Assembly: GCF_029958905.1 (NCBI RefSeq)
Contig: NZ_CP124614.1
Location: forward strand, 1,674,001-1,738,000
From: Vibrio sp. YMD68
GTDB taxonomy: Bacteria > Pseudomonadota > Gammaproteobacteria > Enterobacterales > Vibrionaceae
Length of the DNA stretch: 64,000 bases
Reading direction: 5' to 3'
Numbering within the stretch: position 1 is the stretch's first letter; each line of letters starts with the position of its first letter. Below, one piece after another: positions 56,269 through 64,000 of this stretch. The notes under the pieces were generated by a model. That model was not told where the DNA came from and did no database searches. It was given only the letters and a program-made list of their open reading frames with translations. A program made the position numbers and the translations under genes.

Positions 56269-56589
56269 ATGGAACTACGAACTATTGAAGCAAGTGACAC
56301 AATTCTGACATTAGAAATTATGGGCAACCTAGACGCAGAGGGAAGCAAAGATGCGCTGCCACATATCGATCAAGTCATTACTCATGATCGCCATAGTGAG
56401 ATAGAGCTCGATTTTCGCAACGTCGCATTTCTCGACTCGTCAGGAGTTGGCGCACTGGTTTATTTGTATAAACGTTTGATTGAACGAGAGCGTTTCATGC
56501 GCATCGAGAATGTTACGGGACAACCTCTAGAAATTATTAATTTGCTGCGTATCGGGCAAGCTATACCGGTAAACAAAAATACTCACTAA
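56269..56589 (+). CDS. sypA: STAS-domain protein SypA
   Basis: SypA promotes Syp polysaccharide-dependent biofilm in V. fischeri. The 106-residue protein is a single STAS (anti-sigma antagonist) domain with the phosphorylation motif LDSSGVGALVYLYKRL; Ser57 or Ser58 is the expected phospho-site. In V. fischeri this serine is controlled by SypE, which is missing here. An AACAGGAG Shine-Dalgarno precedes the ATG. It is the first gene of the locus and has its own enhancer and -24/-12 promoter. Confidence 0.9.
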   Translation: MELRTIEASDTILTLEIMGNLDAEGSKDALPHIDQVITHDRHSEIELDFRNVAFLDSSGVGALVYLYKRLIERERFMRIENVTGQPLEIINLLRIGQAIPVNKNTH

Positions 56590-56632
56590 ATGCAACTATA
56601 CTAATAATACTTATAATAAAAGGACGTTGGCG

Positions 56633-57466
56633 ATGAAGGGATTTCATAACTCAATAGCTTTGATTGCATCCTTAACGGTTTTGTTTGGATGCACTAGCTA
56701 TCCAGAGGAAGGTCGTGGAGGCTTAGCTGAAGATTATGCCGCATCCGAGTTTTCTCCCATCATGCCAAATGAGCCACTGGGCCCAGAGCATGGGCTAAGA
56801 TTTGACTGGCAATTAGCTAAACTTCAACTGGATTCGTTAATCAGACAAGGAGCCAAGTGGTGTTTTCCCTCCGCGGTCGTACAAGCGACAGAAAAACAGA
56901 ATCGAATTGCTCGCGAATTAGAAGGAGGGTTACTTCTTGACGCGGCAAACGACCTGGTAATACAAAGAAAACGATTGAATGAACTGGAGTTGCAACTCGA
57001 TTATGTCACTTCAGAGACAAGATGCTCCCCCCCTTCGAGTCAGTTCAAACTGGACCAGCAACTTGTGGTTATTGATCAGCTGTTCGAGATTTTAAACGTC
57101 GATAATCAATTCGCTAAAAATTCGGTAGAGATCAATCCTAAATACATGGGACATTTAGCGAAAGCCGCCAATATTCTGCTCGAAAATCAAGACTTGAAGC
57201 TCTCTGTGACCGGCCATGCTGATGCTCAGGGGAACGACATCGACAATGAAAAGCTTGCTATGGGCCGAGCAAAGCAAGTCAAACGCTACCTTACCATTTT
57301 TGGTTTAGCACCAAACAGGATCACGACACACTCTCTTGGTGCTCAACTGCCCCTATTTGAAGGTGAAAGTCAGGCGGTTATGCTTACCAATCGACGTGTG
57401 AGCATCGAAATCATATCGACACTCGACCACTCGGTGACAGCGTCACACGGAGGATTGTATGATTAA
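56633..57466 (+). CDS. sypB: OmpA-domain lipoprotein SypB
   Basis: I start at ATG 56633 with AAAAGGA nine bases upstream, giving 277 residues. The N-terminus has a lipoprotein signal with lipobox LFGC. The C-terminal third is an OmpA-like peptidoglycan-binding domain: SVTGHADAQGNDIDNEKLAMGRAKQVKRYL (in parts VTGHADAQGNDIDNEKLA, GRAKQVKRYL) and LTNRRVSIEI. It probably tethers the export machinery to the wall. It overlaps sypC by eight bases. Confidence 0.9.
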   Translation: MKGFHNSIALIASLTVLFGCTSYPEEGRGGLAEDYAASEFSPIMPNEPLGPEHGLRFDWQLAKLQLDSLIRQGAKWCFPSAVVQATEKQNRIARELEGGLLLDAANDLVIQRKRLNELELQLDYVTSETRCSPPSSQFKLDQQLVVIDQLFEILNVDNQFAKNSVEINPKYMGHLAKAANILLENQDLKLSVTGHADAQGNDIDNEKLAMGRAKQVKRYLTIFGLAPNRITTHSLGAQLPLFEGESQAVMLTNRRVSIEIISTLDHSVTASHGGLYD

Positions 57467-59633
57467 CCTTATGTTTTTGTTTACGCTTAGGCTGACGTTT
57501 AAATCAGAATTGAAATTTAAGTTTAAGCGTTTATTTATCGTATTCCTCACTCTGGTAATGGCATTGAGTCTGACTACTGCCTGGGCGACAGAAGAAGTAT
57601 CGTCAAAAGAAATCGTACAAGTGGGCGATCTCATCCAGGTGAATCTCCCTGGTGAAAGCACCTTGAATAGGGGCTTTCAAGTGAACAAACGCGGAAGAAT
57701 TACCCTACCTGAAGTCGGTGCCCTTTATGTTGTGGGTTACGATGAGCAGCAATTAGAGAACGCTGTCTTAGGGGCGTTAGAATCCGTATTCAGAGATTTA
57801 TCAAATGCCGATGTCTACATTTCAGAGCAACAAATTCTCATCTCAGTTCAAGGGTACGTGAATTCTCCAGGTGAATACACTCTTGCGAAAAGCGCCGATA
57901 TTCAAATGGCACTGTACGCAGCAGGAGGACTTCGTTCGGGTGCCCAGCTCAATAACATGTTGCTTAAACGTGGTGGGGAAAAACAGACATTCAACTACAA
58001 AGCATTTTTAGATTCCGGTGATGAACAACAGCTTCCAACCCTGCAATCTCTCGATACACTGTTTGTTCCTGCCTCACCACTAGTCAGTAATATCGAACAA
58101 GAGTTTGACCCTGCTAAACTGGCCGATTCAGGTGACAGTGCCGACGGACGCAGTGCGATCAAGGTTTTTGGAGAAGTGAATGCACCTGGTTCTTTCTCGT
58201 TTAAGGAAGGCACTGATTTGGTTGATATTTTGATGCGCTCTGGCGGTGTAACACGTTATGCGAGTGTTGAGCAAATTCGGATCATTACCAACAATACCCC
58301 AGAGCTGTTTAATCTAAAGCGTTACCTTGATAGCGGCGACGCTACCCTGCTCCCTAAACTTAACCCAGGCTCAACTGTTTTTGTTCCTAAGCAAGAAGAA
58401 GAGATCAAATCCGGCGCAAATACCGTTTACATCATGGGTGAAGTGGCTTCTCCTGGCGCTTTTGAAGGTAAGTTAGGCGCAACCTTTATGGATATTTTGG
58501 CTAACGCGGGGGGGCCAACTCGATTTGCAGAATCCCGTCAAATTCGTGTGATTAAAGCCAGTGGGCAAGTCATTCCATTTGATCTGACTGCCTACACAGA
58601 AGGTCTTCAAGGATCTAAGCCACCCGCTATAGAGCCGGGGGACGCGATTTTCGTTCCTGAAAAAACCGATATGAACGAGAAATCGTGGCTAAAGGTGTCA
58701 CCAAACCGAGCCGTCAATGTGATGGGGCAAGTCGTCAGACCCGGCCGCATCGAATGGTCGGACGAAATGAATTTGATGGACTTACTTTCCCATGTAGGCG
58801 GTCCGACACTTCGAGCCGACACCACAAAGATTGAGGTTATCGATGCAGAGAAGAAATTAGTGGTCTTTGATTTAGACGCATTCATTTTAAATGGTGCAAA
58901 ACCGAATGAACTGCCTTCCATCTCCGCCGGTTCGATAGTCCGTATTCATGATTTGCCACAAGATCCTTCTGACAATAAATCACAATGGGTACGTCAAAGC
59001 TCAGACGCTTCTATCTATATTTTTGGTCAGGTGAACACGCCTGGACGCTTTAGATTCACTAAAGAAATGCATTTTCTCGACATACTGGCTGCCGCAGATG
59101 GCCCAACAAAAGAAGCCGATATCCATAATATTAGAGTCACGCACCGAGACAAAACCTACTCCAAAGTGAGTAAGCTCAACTTATCACTCTATTTTGAAAC
59201 GGGTGACGAAAACTTATTACCGACCGTGACCATGGGCGATACCATTTATATCCCAGAAAAAAACAAAAATTGGTTAGACCGTTCAAAAGAGTCCACCGTA
59301 CGTGTGCTGGGTGCGGTCAATAAACCCGGTCGCTATGTTTTTGACGACAACATGACCATCTTAGATATCCTTGCAGAAGCTGGCGGTCCAAGTGATAACG
59401 CTTATGTTGAAAAGATTTCTGTCGTCAATATGTCTTGCTGTCAGGGACAGGCAAGAACATTTGATCTGATTGAATTCAGCCGTACCGCCAATATAAGACA
59501 TCTTCCTGTTTTGCGTGCTGGTGACACCATCTTCATCCCAGACCAGAGTGAAAGTTTCATGGAAAAGGCACGTATAGGTCTAACCGATATCCTTCGCTTA
59601 ACCACGACGATTGTACTAATAGGAGCGCTCTAA
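57459..59633 (+). CDS. sypC: Polysaccharide export protein SypC with six SLBB repeats
   Basis: This 724-residue outer-membrane export component has a signal or anchor near residues 25-45 and a polysaccharide export domain from about 47 (VQVGDLIQVNLPGESTLNRG). Six SLBB repeats follow at about 129, 235, 325, 420, 522 and 616, each opening with a (V/I)xGxVxxPGxF-type motif (for example VFGEVNAPGSF, VLGAVNKPGRY). The C-terminus ends in a short hydrophobic segment TTTIVLIGAL. It is longer than Wza because of the extra SLBB copies. The stop overlaps the sypD start (TAATG). Confidence 0.92.
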   Translation: MINLMFLFTLRLTFKSELKFKFKRLFIVFLTLVMALSLTTAWATEEVSSKEIVQVGDLIQVNLPGESTLNRGFQVNKRGRITLPEVGALYVVGYDEQQLENAVLGALESVFRDLSNADVYISEQQILISVQGYVNSPGEYTLAKSADIQMALYAAGGLRSGAQLNNMLLKRGGEKQTFNYKAFLDSGDEQQLPTLQSLDTLFVPASPLVSNIEQEFDPAKLADSGDSADGRSAIKVFGEVNAPGSFSFKEGTDLVDILMRSGGVTRYASVEQIRIITNNTPELFNLKRYLDSGDATLLPKLNPGSTVFVPKQEEEIKSGANTVYIMGEVASPGAFEGKLGATFMDILANAGGPTRFAESRQIRVIKASGQVIPFDLTAYTEGLQGSKPPAIEPGDAIFVPEKTDMNEKSWLKVSPNRAVNVMGQVVRPGRIEWSDEMNLMDLLSHVGGPTLRADTTKIEVIDAEKKLVVFDLDAFILNGAKPNELPSISAGSIVRIHDLPQDPSDNKSQWVRQSSDASIYIFGQVNTPGRFRFTKEMHFLDILAAADGPTKEADIHNIRVTHRDKTYSKVSKLNLSLYFETGDENLLPTVTMGDTIYIPEKNKNWLDRSKESTVRVLGAVNKPGRYVFDDNMTILDILAEAGGPSDNAYVEKISVVNMSCCQGQARTFDLIEFSRTANIRHLPVLRAGDTIFIPDQSESFMEKARIGLTDILRLTTTIVLIGAL

Positions 59634-60319
59634 TGGCTATTCCTGCGACCCATGCTGAAATTGAACAAATCTACTTGTCTGCTGAACTTTCTGGGTGCAA
59701 ATCACTGTGCATCACCGCTTGCCAATCGCTAGATGGCGTCACTTCGGTAGCGAGTGCTTTGACTGAAAGATACATGCTAGCAGGCCATAACGCATTATTG
59801 GTCGACTTAAACATGTTTAACCCCGCTTTCAAAGAACTCACCATAAGCCCAGAAGGGAATACGCAGTTAATAGAACATGTCGACAGCCATCGATTGTTTA
59901 CCGGTGTCGCGATACCAAGCGACCAATCCACTCAACTCGCGTATAAAGATCCCACATTTATGAGCCACGCAGTACAAAAATGGCAGGGCCAATTTGACCG
60001 AGTGATCATCGATACCTCTCCGCTACTACAAATTAACCGTGGCAATATACCCGCGCAAAGTGTCGCCAGCGCCTGTGACAAAACGATTCTGGTAGTTAAA
60101 GGAGGATGTACCACTTCATCTCATATTAAAAAAGCGATCGAACTCTTAAGCAGCGATCAAATCCATTTGCTTGGCACGATCCTAAATGTGATGGATCAAC
60201 CCACTTTAAGTGCCGAAATGATTCGCGAGCTAAGGCGCATTCCTTTCTTCCCTAAAAAACTGAAAATCAAGCTAGAGCTTTGGTTGAGTCGCAACGAGTT
60301 TTTGTCATTATCAGCCTAG
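59633..60319 (+). CDS. sypD: CpsD/BY-kinase-like protein SypD with degenerate Walker A
   Basis: This 228-residue protein has the fold pattern of the cytoplasmic domain of bacterial tyrosine kinases. The first beta-strand region CITACQSLDGVTSVASAL stands where Walker A (GxxxxGKT/S) should be but has no lysine. A Walker A'-like LLVDLNMFNPAF and Walker B VIIDTSPLL follow. The C-terminus (SRNEFLSLSA) has no tyrosine cluster. It is coupled to sypC by a one-base overlap. A regulatory or scaffold role in export is more likely than kinase activity, but no assay can be inferred from sequence. Confidence 0.85.
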   Translation: MAIPATHAEIEQIYLSAELSGCKSLCITACQSLDGVTSVASALTERYMLAGHNALLVDLNMFNPAFKELTISPEGNTQLIEHVDSHRLFTGVAIPSDQSTQLAYKDPTFMSHAVQKWQGQFDRVIIDTSPLLQINRGNIPAQSVASACDKTILVVKGGCTTSSHIKKAIELLSSDQIHLLGTILNVMDQPTLSAEMIRELRRIPFFPKKLKIKLELWLSRNEFLSLSA

Positions 60320-60609
60320 CTTTAATCATCACTCTAACGATTCAACCCTTATTTAGGTTTAATCTAGAATAGTTTGGCTTTCCTTTTTCGCTTCTCCCTC
60401 CTCACTTCTTACTTCTTACTTCTTACTCAACACTATTGTTATGCGTGAATACGCGCAATCTATCGCAGCTTATTGATAAATTGAGCTTATTCACATCACA
60501 TAATCGCAATTCATTCACCTCTGCATTGCCAAAATATCAGAATTTTTTTCATACTGGACTATCATTTTAATAATGAATAAATGAATGCTAACCAGAGAGA
60601 AATTAACCA
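60320..60609. other. Spacer between sypD and the Hpt gene, where sypE and sypF would lie
   Basis: This 290-bp non-coding region is AT-rich. It contains three tandem copies of ACTTCTT (60404-60424). No remnant of a SypE-like (response regulator/phosphatase) or SypF-like (kinase) gene is readable. It presumably holds the Hpt promoter. Confidence 0.6.
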
Positions 60610-60999
60610 TTGAGCGTATCAAGTGAACTACCCGACTCTATCTCTAAGTACGTTGATGAATCGATATTGAATCAAATGATTGCTGACACCAGTGCTGACG
60701 TCATCCCCATCTTAATCGATCATTATGTTGAAGAATCAGCAATTCGGTTGAGCAACATCACCGAGGCAATGAACAGCAACAATATGGAACAGCTTGAATT
60801 TGAAACACACACTTTAGGCAGTGCGGCTCTCGCCCTGGGTAACCGCACGCTTGCAGAGTTGGCTAGAGAGATAGAAAAGCAGTGCTTACAAAAGCAATTT
60901 GACGTTGCGCTCGATCGAATTCCACTGCTGCTGTCGTTGGCTAAACATTCTATTGACGCCTTGGTCATGAGAAAAGGTTTAGGGTTTGTAGACGCTTAA
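60610..60999 (+). CDS. Stand-alone histidine phosphotransfer (Hpt) protein
   Basis: This 129-residue helical protein has the Hpt motif ETHTLGSAALALGNRTLAEL, in which the His of THTLGS is the expected phospho-acceptor (about residue 63). ILNQMIADTSADVIPILIDHYVEES precedes it (in parts ILNQMIADTSADV, ILIDHYVEES), as in LuxU-type Hpt proteins. The start is TTG 60610 with AGAGAGAAA upstream; no ATG is close. It occupies the place of V. fischeri sypE-sypF and most likely donates phosphate to SypG, encoded 101 bases downstream. Confidence 0.85.
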   Translation: MSVSSELPDSISKYVDESILNQMIADTSADVIPILIDHYVEESAIRLSNITEAMNSNNMEQLEFETHTLGSAALALGNRTLAELAREIEKQCLQKQFDVALDRIPLLLSLAKHSIDALVMRKGLGFVDA

Positions 61000-61100
61000 A
61001 TTACTAAACGACGAGTTTGATTACCCTTATTCATTGTTCAACTTATAGATGTGTTCATCCTATAAAGTGTATCTCTATATTAGTTAAAAGGACGTAGCCG

Positions 61101-62627
61101 ATGAGACCCAAAGTACTACTCGTAGAAGATTCAACATCGCTTGCTGTGCTTTATAAGCAATACGTCAAAGATGAACCTTATGACCTATTTCATGTTGAAA
61201 CAGGTAAAGAAGCCATCGCGTTTATAGAACGTAACGTGCCAGAGCTTATTATTTTGGATTTAAAACTTCCCGATATGTCCGGTGAAGATATCCTGGACTG
61301 GATTGGTGAAAAGCAAATTCAAACCTCTGCTGTCATAGCAACGGCTCATGGTTCCGTTGATATTGCCGTCGGTCTGATTCAGAAAGGGGCGAAAGATTTT
61401 CTAGAAAAACCCATTAAAGCCGATCGTTTAAAAACGTCCATTTCACTGCACTTGAAGCAGGCAAAGCTTGAACACCTTGTTGAAAACATTGAAGCAAGAT
61501 TCGATCGTAACCGATTCCACGGCTTCTTGGGTGGATGCCTTTCCATGCAAGCGGTTTACAAAATTATTGACTCCGTTGCCCCCACCACGGCAAGTGTTTT
61601 TATTCATGGTGAAAGCGGTACTGGGAAAGAAGTGTGCGCAGAAGCGATTCATAAAGAAAGCCAACGCGCAAAAATGCCTTTTGTCGCTATTAACTGTGGT
61701 GCAATACCTAAAGACTTGATGGAAAGTGAAGTCTTCGGCCATGTTAAAGGCGCCTTTACCGGAGCGACAAGCGATAGAAAAGGTGCGGCTTCACTGGCAG
61801 ATGGCGGCACACTGTTTCTTGATGAGTTGTGCGAAATGGACTTGGACATGCAAAAGAAGCTCTTGCGCTTTTTGCAAACAGGCACATTTACTCCGCTCGG
61901 TGCGACTAAGGAGGTCAAAGTTAACGTACGGATCTTATGTGCAACGAATCGGGACCCACTTCTTGAAGTTGAGGAGGGGCGATTCAGGGAAGATCTTTAC
62001 TACCGAGTGCATGTCGTCCCGATTGAAATGCCGCCTTTGCGTGAGCGTGAAAATGACATCGTTATCCTCGCCAACCATTTCCTGAAAGCCTATGCGAAGG
62101 AAGACCGTAAAAAGTTTACTGGTATCAACAAAGATGCGGAACAGCTGCTTAAAAAATATCAGTGGCCGGGAAATGTTAGGCAGTTGCAAAATATCATCCG
62201 TAATATTGTTGTCTTGAATGACGAAGCTAAGTTATCCGTTGCTCATCTTCCCGCTCAAATTTTGGCGTCTAAACAATCGGCGACTAAATCATCGTCAGCT
62301 AAACAATTAGCAACTTATCAACAAACAGCGGAGCAACACGCTAAACAAGCACTTAAAGACGCTTCACCCCCTAGACAAGAGGCGGGAGCAGCCACTTTAG
62401 ATCCAGTATCCATGCCCTCGCCTGCTCAGGACGCTAAGGCACCGACTGCGTCTAAACCATCCGCCATCAGACCTATGTGGCAAATCGAACGCGAGACCAT
62501 ACAAAATGCGATAGATTACTGCGATGGAAACGTCCTAAATGCGGCCGTACTGTTAGAGCTAAGCCCGTCTACGGTGTATCGCAAGAAGCAAGCGTGGGAA
62601 TCGGATGATGAACACAGCACCGCCTGA
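61101..62627 (+). CDS. sypG: Sigma-54-dependent response regulator SypG
   Basis: SypG is the direct transcription activator of the locus. The 508-residue protein has a receiver domain (phospho-acceptor in LIILDLKLPDMSG, about residue 53), an AAA+ domain with Walker A GESGTGKEV, sigma-54 contact loop GAFTGATSD, Walker B GTLFLDELCEMD and LRERENDIVIL, and a Fis-type C-terminal helix-turn-helix (CDGNVLNAAVLLELSPSTVYRK) for enhancer binding. A Gln/Ser/Ala-rich linker (about 395-450) joins them. It resembles LuxO. The ATG has AAAAGGA upstream. It overlaps sypH by 23 bases. Confidence 0.93.
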   Translation: MRPKVLLVEDSTSLAVLYKQYVKDEPYDLFHVETGKEAIAFIERNVPELIILDLKLPDMSGEDILDWIGEKQIQTSAVIATAHGSVDIAVGLIQKGAKDFLEKPIKADRLKTSISLHLKQAKLEHLVENIEARFDRNRFHGFLGGCLSMQAVYKIIDSVAPTTASVFIHGESGTGKEVCAEAIHKESQRAKMPFVAINCGAIPKDLMESEVFGHVKGAFTGATSDRKGAASLADGGTLFLDELCEMDLDMQKKLLRFLQTGTFTPLGATKEVKVNVRILCATNRDPLLEVEEGRFREDLYYRVHVVPIEMPPLRERENDIVILANHFLKAYAKEDRKKFTGINKDAEQLLKKYQWPGNVRQLQNIIRNIVVLNDEAKLSVAHLPAQILASKQSATKSSSAKQLATYQQTAEQHAKQALKDASPPRQEAGAATLDPVSMPSPAQDAKAPTASKPSAIRPMWQIERETIQNAIDYCDGNVLNAAVLLELSPSTVYRKKQAWESDDEHSTA

Positions 62628-63657
62628 TCCACATGGAGACAATAAGGTTTGGCTTGTCATCGACAGCCTGACATTTGGCGGGATCGAAACCCATGTTTTT
62701 GAACTCGCCAAAGGATTAAAGGTATTCAACGTTAACGTTACCGTGGTGTTTGTTGCCCATTATGGGCAACCTGCTCTTCTCTCTGAAAAACTAGAGCAAG
62801 CCTCAATACCTTTTTTTTACTTAAATAACGCCTTTCCTGCACGCAGTACATTCCAATCATTAACGTCCGCAATAGTGTTTCACAAACCTATTCTTATTCA
62901 CGCTCATGGTTACAAAGCAAGTATCTACAGTCGACTGGCGCGATTGACCACTCCAAAAGTATCATTCAGACACATCTCTACTTATCACGCAGGGGAAACA
63001 CCAAAGGGTCGAGTGAAAGTCTATGACTTTGTTGATCGGTACACCTCGATGTTCTCTCACGCCTGCTTATCAGTCAGTGATTTAATAAAGAAAAAAATCC
63101 CAACCCCCTCTTTTACTCTCAATAACTTTATCGATACGGCCAATGCATCCCAATCTAAGGGCTCTGAAATCGCTTTTGTAGGACGGATGAGTATTGAAAA
63201 AGCACCCGATCGCTTTTTAGAACTGTCCTATCGAAACCCTCAATATAAATTTCATTGTTATGGCAGCGGCCCGATGGAAACCGAGCTAAAAAGTCGTGCA
63301 CCCGCTAACCTTATCTTTCACGGACACCAGACCAACATGGATTCGATTTGGCAAAACATCGAACTTCTAGTGATTCCATCTCGATATGAAGGCTTGCCCA
63401 TGGCCGCGCTAGAAGCCATGGCCCGAGGTATACCTATTCTTTGCACCGATGTGGGAGACTTGAATAAACTGATTGAACACGATACCAATGGGTTCATAAC
63501 GGATAACGAGGCCGAACTCAACCAGTACTTAACATTGTGGATCTCAAAGAGCGAGTCCGAAAGAGCATCTATGAAGGTGGCCGCGAGACAAAAAGTAGCC
63601 GAGCAGTACTCAACCCGCAGCGTTCTCCCTCAGATATTAGCCATTTATCAAATATGA
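62605..63657 (+). CDS. sypH: Glycosyltransferase SypH
   Basis: This 350-residue GT-B glycosyltransferase has the N-terminal SLTFGGIETHVFELAKGL motif and the C-terminal nucleotide-sugar site IPSRYEGLPMAALEAMARGIPILCTDVGDL (in parts: PSRYEGLPMAALEAMARG, PILCTDVGDL) with the E-x7-E family 4 signature. It would add a sugar to the growing Syp repeat unit on the cytoplasmic face. It starts inside sypG (ATG 62605 or 62608), and its stop overlaps the second Syp enhancer. Confidence 0.9.
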   Translation: MMNTAPPDPHGDNKVWLVIDSLTFGGIETHVFELAKGLKVFNVNVTVVFVAHYGQPALLSEKLEQASIPFFYLNNAFPARSTFQSLTSAIVFHKPILIHAHGYKASIYSRLARLTTPKVSFRHISTYHAGETPKGRVKVYDFVDRYTSMFSHACLSVSDLIKKKIPTPSFTLNNFIDTANASQSKGSEIAFVGRMSIEKAPDRFLELSYRNPQYKFHCYGSGPMETELKSRAPANLIFHGHQTNMDSIWQNIELLVIPSRYEGLPMAALEAMARGIPILCTDVGDLNKLIEHDTNGFITDNEAELNQYLTLWISKSESERASMKVAARQKVAEQYSTRSVLPQILAIYQI

Positions 63658-63672
63658 TTCTCAAATTGAGAA
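63658..63672. promoter_or_regulatory. SypG enhancer upstream of sypI
   Basis: TTCTCA-AAT-TGAGAA is a perfect 6-bp inverted repeat fitting the Syp enhancer consensus. It begins directly after the sypH stop codon and lies 70 bases before the -24 element of sypI. Confidence 0.85.
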
Positions 63673-63741
63673 ATACGAATCCACACAACACTCTCAGATA
63701 AAATACGTTTATATATCAATAGCATAGCTTCTTGCTCTTTA

Positions 63742-63757
63742 TGGCACCTCAATTGCA
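63742..63757 (+). promoter_or_regulatory. Sigma-54 promoter of sypI
   Basis: TGGCACCTCAATTGCA matches the full -24/-12 consensus TGGCAC-N5-TTGCA. The predicted start is near 63767, 43 bases before the sypI ATG. Confidence 0.88.
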
Positions 63758-63761
63758 TTAA

Positions 63762-63803
63762 CCCCTTGTAAGAGAAAAAGTGACTTCTCGCTGAGATAAG
63801 GGG
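63762..63803 (+). other. Potential hairpin sequestering the sypI ribosome-binding site
   Basis: CCCCTT (63762-63767) can pair with AAGGGG (63798-63803), the sypI Shine-Dalgarno, and GAGAA (63772-63776) with TTCTC (63785-63789) inside it. The left arm lies at or before the predicted start of the sigma-54 transcript, so the structure may form only in read-through mRNA from sypH. Confidence 0.5.
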
Positions 63804-63809
63804 CCGAAT

Positions 63810-64000
63810 ATGAAACTTGCAAAAAACATACTCTTTGTTCATTGCGGAAACGATGACCATAAAGGCAATGAAAACAGTCTGCTTGGTATCATCGCGAACA
63901 TGGATCGTGCTCGTTTTACGCCATTTATTTTGACGAACAGCCCTTTGCTTCACGACAAAATGCGCCAGATGGCTATTCATACTGAACTGGAGCCTTTTTC
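63810..64000 (+). CDS. sypI: Glycosyltransferase SypI, N-terminal part
   Basis: The window ends after 63 codons. The visible part begins MKLAKNILFVHCGNDDHKGNENSLLGII and continues FTPFILTNSPLLHDKM (given in parts), a typical N-terminal Rossmann start of a family 4 glycosyltransferase. AAGGGG precedes the ATG by six bases. The order after sypH, together with its own enhancer and promoter, matches sypI of V. fischeri. Confidence 0.8.
   Translation, partial: MKLAKNILFVHCGNDDHKGNENSLLGIIANMDRARFTPFILTNSPLLHDKMRQMAIHTELEPF

Noticed and set aside
63648..63980. 110-codon minus-strand ORF over the start of sypI
   Set aside because: It is antisense to sypI and to its promoter and enhancer elements and shows no protein family features.
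1..64000. tRNA, rRNA, CRISPR arrays, insertion sequences, integrase or attachment sites
   Set aside because: None was recognised when reading both strands. The repeats found are short and local, and no transposase or integrase gene is present.

Overview
The window is chromosomal DNA of a marine gammaproteobacterium. Gene order and protein content point to the genus Vibrio: ccoNOQP-fixH-ccoIS-fnr-uspE-ttcA, potABCD, ribE/norM and a syp-type polysaccharide locus. Coding density is high. I see no rRNA, tRNA, CRISPR array, insertion sequence or prophage. The species cannot be fixed from sequence reading alone.

Layout. (1) 1-8.9 kb: the cbb3 oxidase operon (ccoN tail, ccoO, ccoQ, ccoP), its maturation genes (fixH-like, ccoI, ccoS, a SafE-type membrane protein), then fnr with an FNR box just upstream of its start, uspE and ttcA. 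(2) 8.9-16.4 kb: three minus-strand envelope genes, the potABCD spermidine/putrescine transporter and a small GGDEF protein. (3) 16.4-27.7 kb: cobB, then a long minus-strand formate dehydrogenase block (uncharacterised membrane protein, gamma, beta, catalytic alpha, Tat-signal small protein, TorD-type chaperone, polyferredoxin, DUF3306 and DUF3305 proteins) with fdhD divergent. (4) 27.8-40.7 kb: a chemoreceptor and ybiT, then a two-component system (sigma-54 activator plus kinase) divergent from tupABC-mobA-mobB::moeA, with a textbook -24/-12 promoter before tupA. Blocks 3 and 4 together supply formate dehydrogenase with tungstate or molybdate, cofactor and sulfuration. (5) 40.8-55.0 kb: mixed housekeeping genes (nagK, tapT-like, sterol desaturase family, chemoreceptor, NlpC/P60 lipoprotein, DUF3802, fructosamine kinase, U32 protein, ABC exporter, ribE, norM). 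(6) 55.1-64.0 kb: an exported ATP-dependent DNA ligase, then the first part of a syp biofilm polysaccharide locus (sypA, B, C, D, a lone Hpt protein, sypG, sypH, start of sypI), cut by the window end.

The most interesting signals are regulatory. In the syp locus, palindromic SypG-type enhancers paired with -24/-12 promoters precede both sypA and sypI. The regulators sypE and sypF are replaced by a short non-coding stretch and a stand-alone Hpt protein, and the SypD kinase has a degenerate Walker A. The tungstate/molybdopterin operon appears to be under its own sigma-54 two-component system. Other points are a MobB-MoeA fusion, an FdhD that has lost one Cys of its CxxC pair, terminator-like hairpins in unusual places (before nagK, between potC and potD) and several short in-frame tandem repeats. 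I found no clearly new defence or mobile system.
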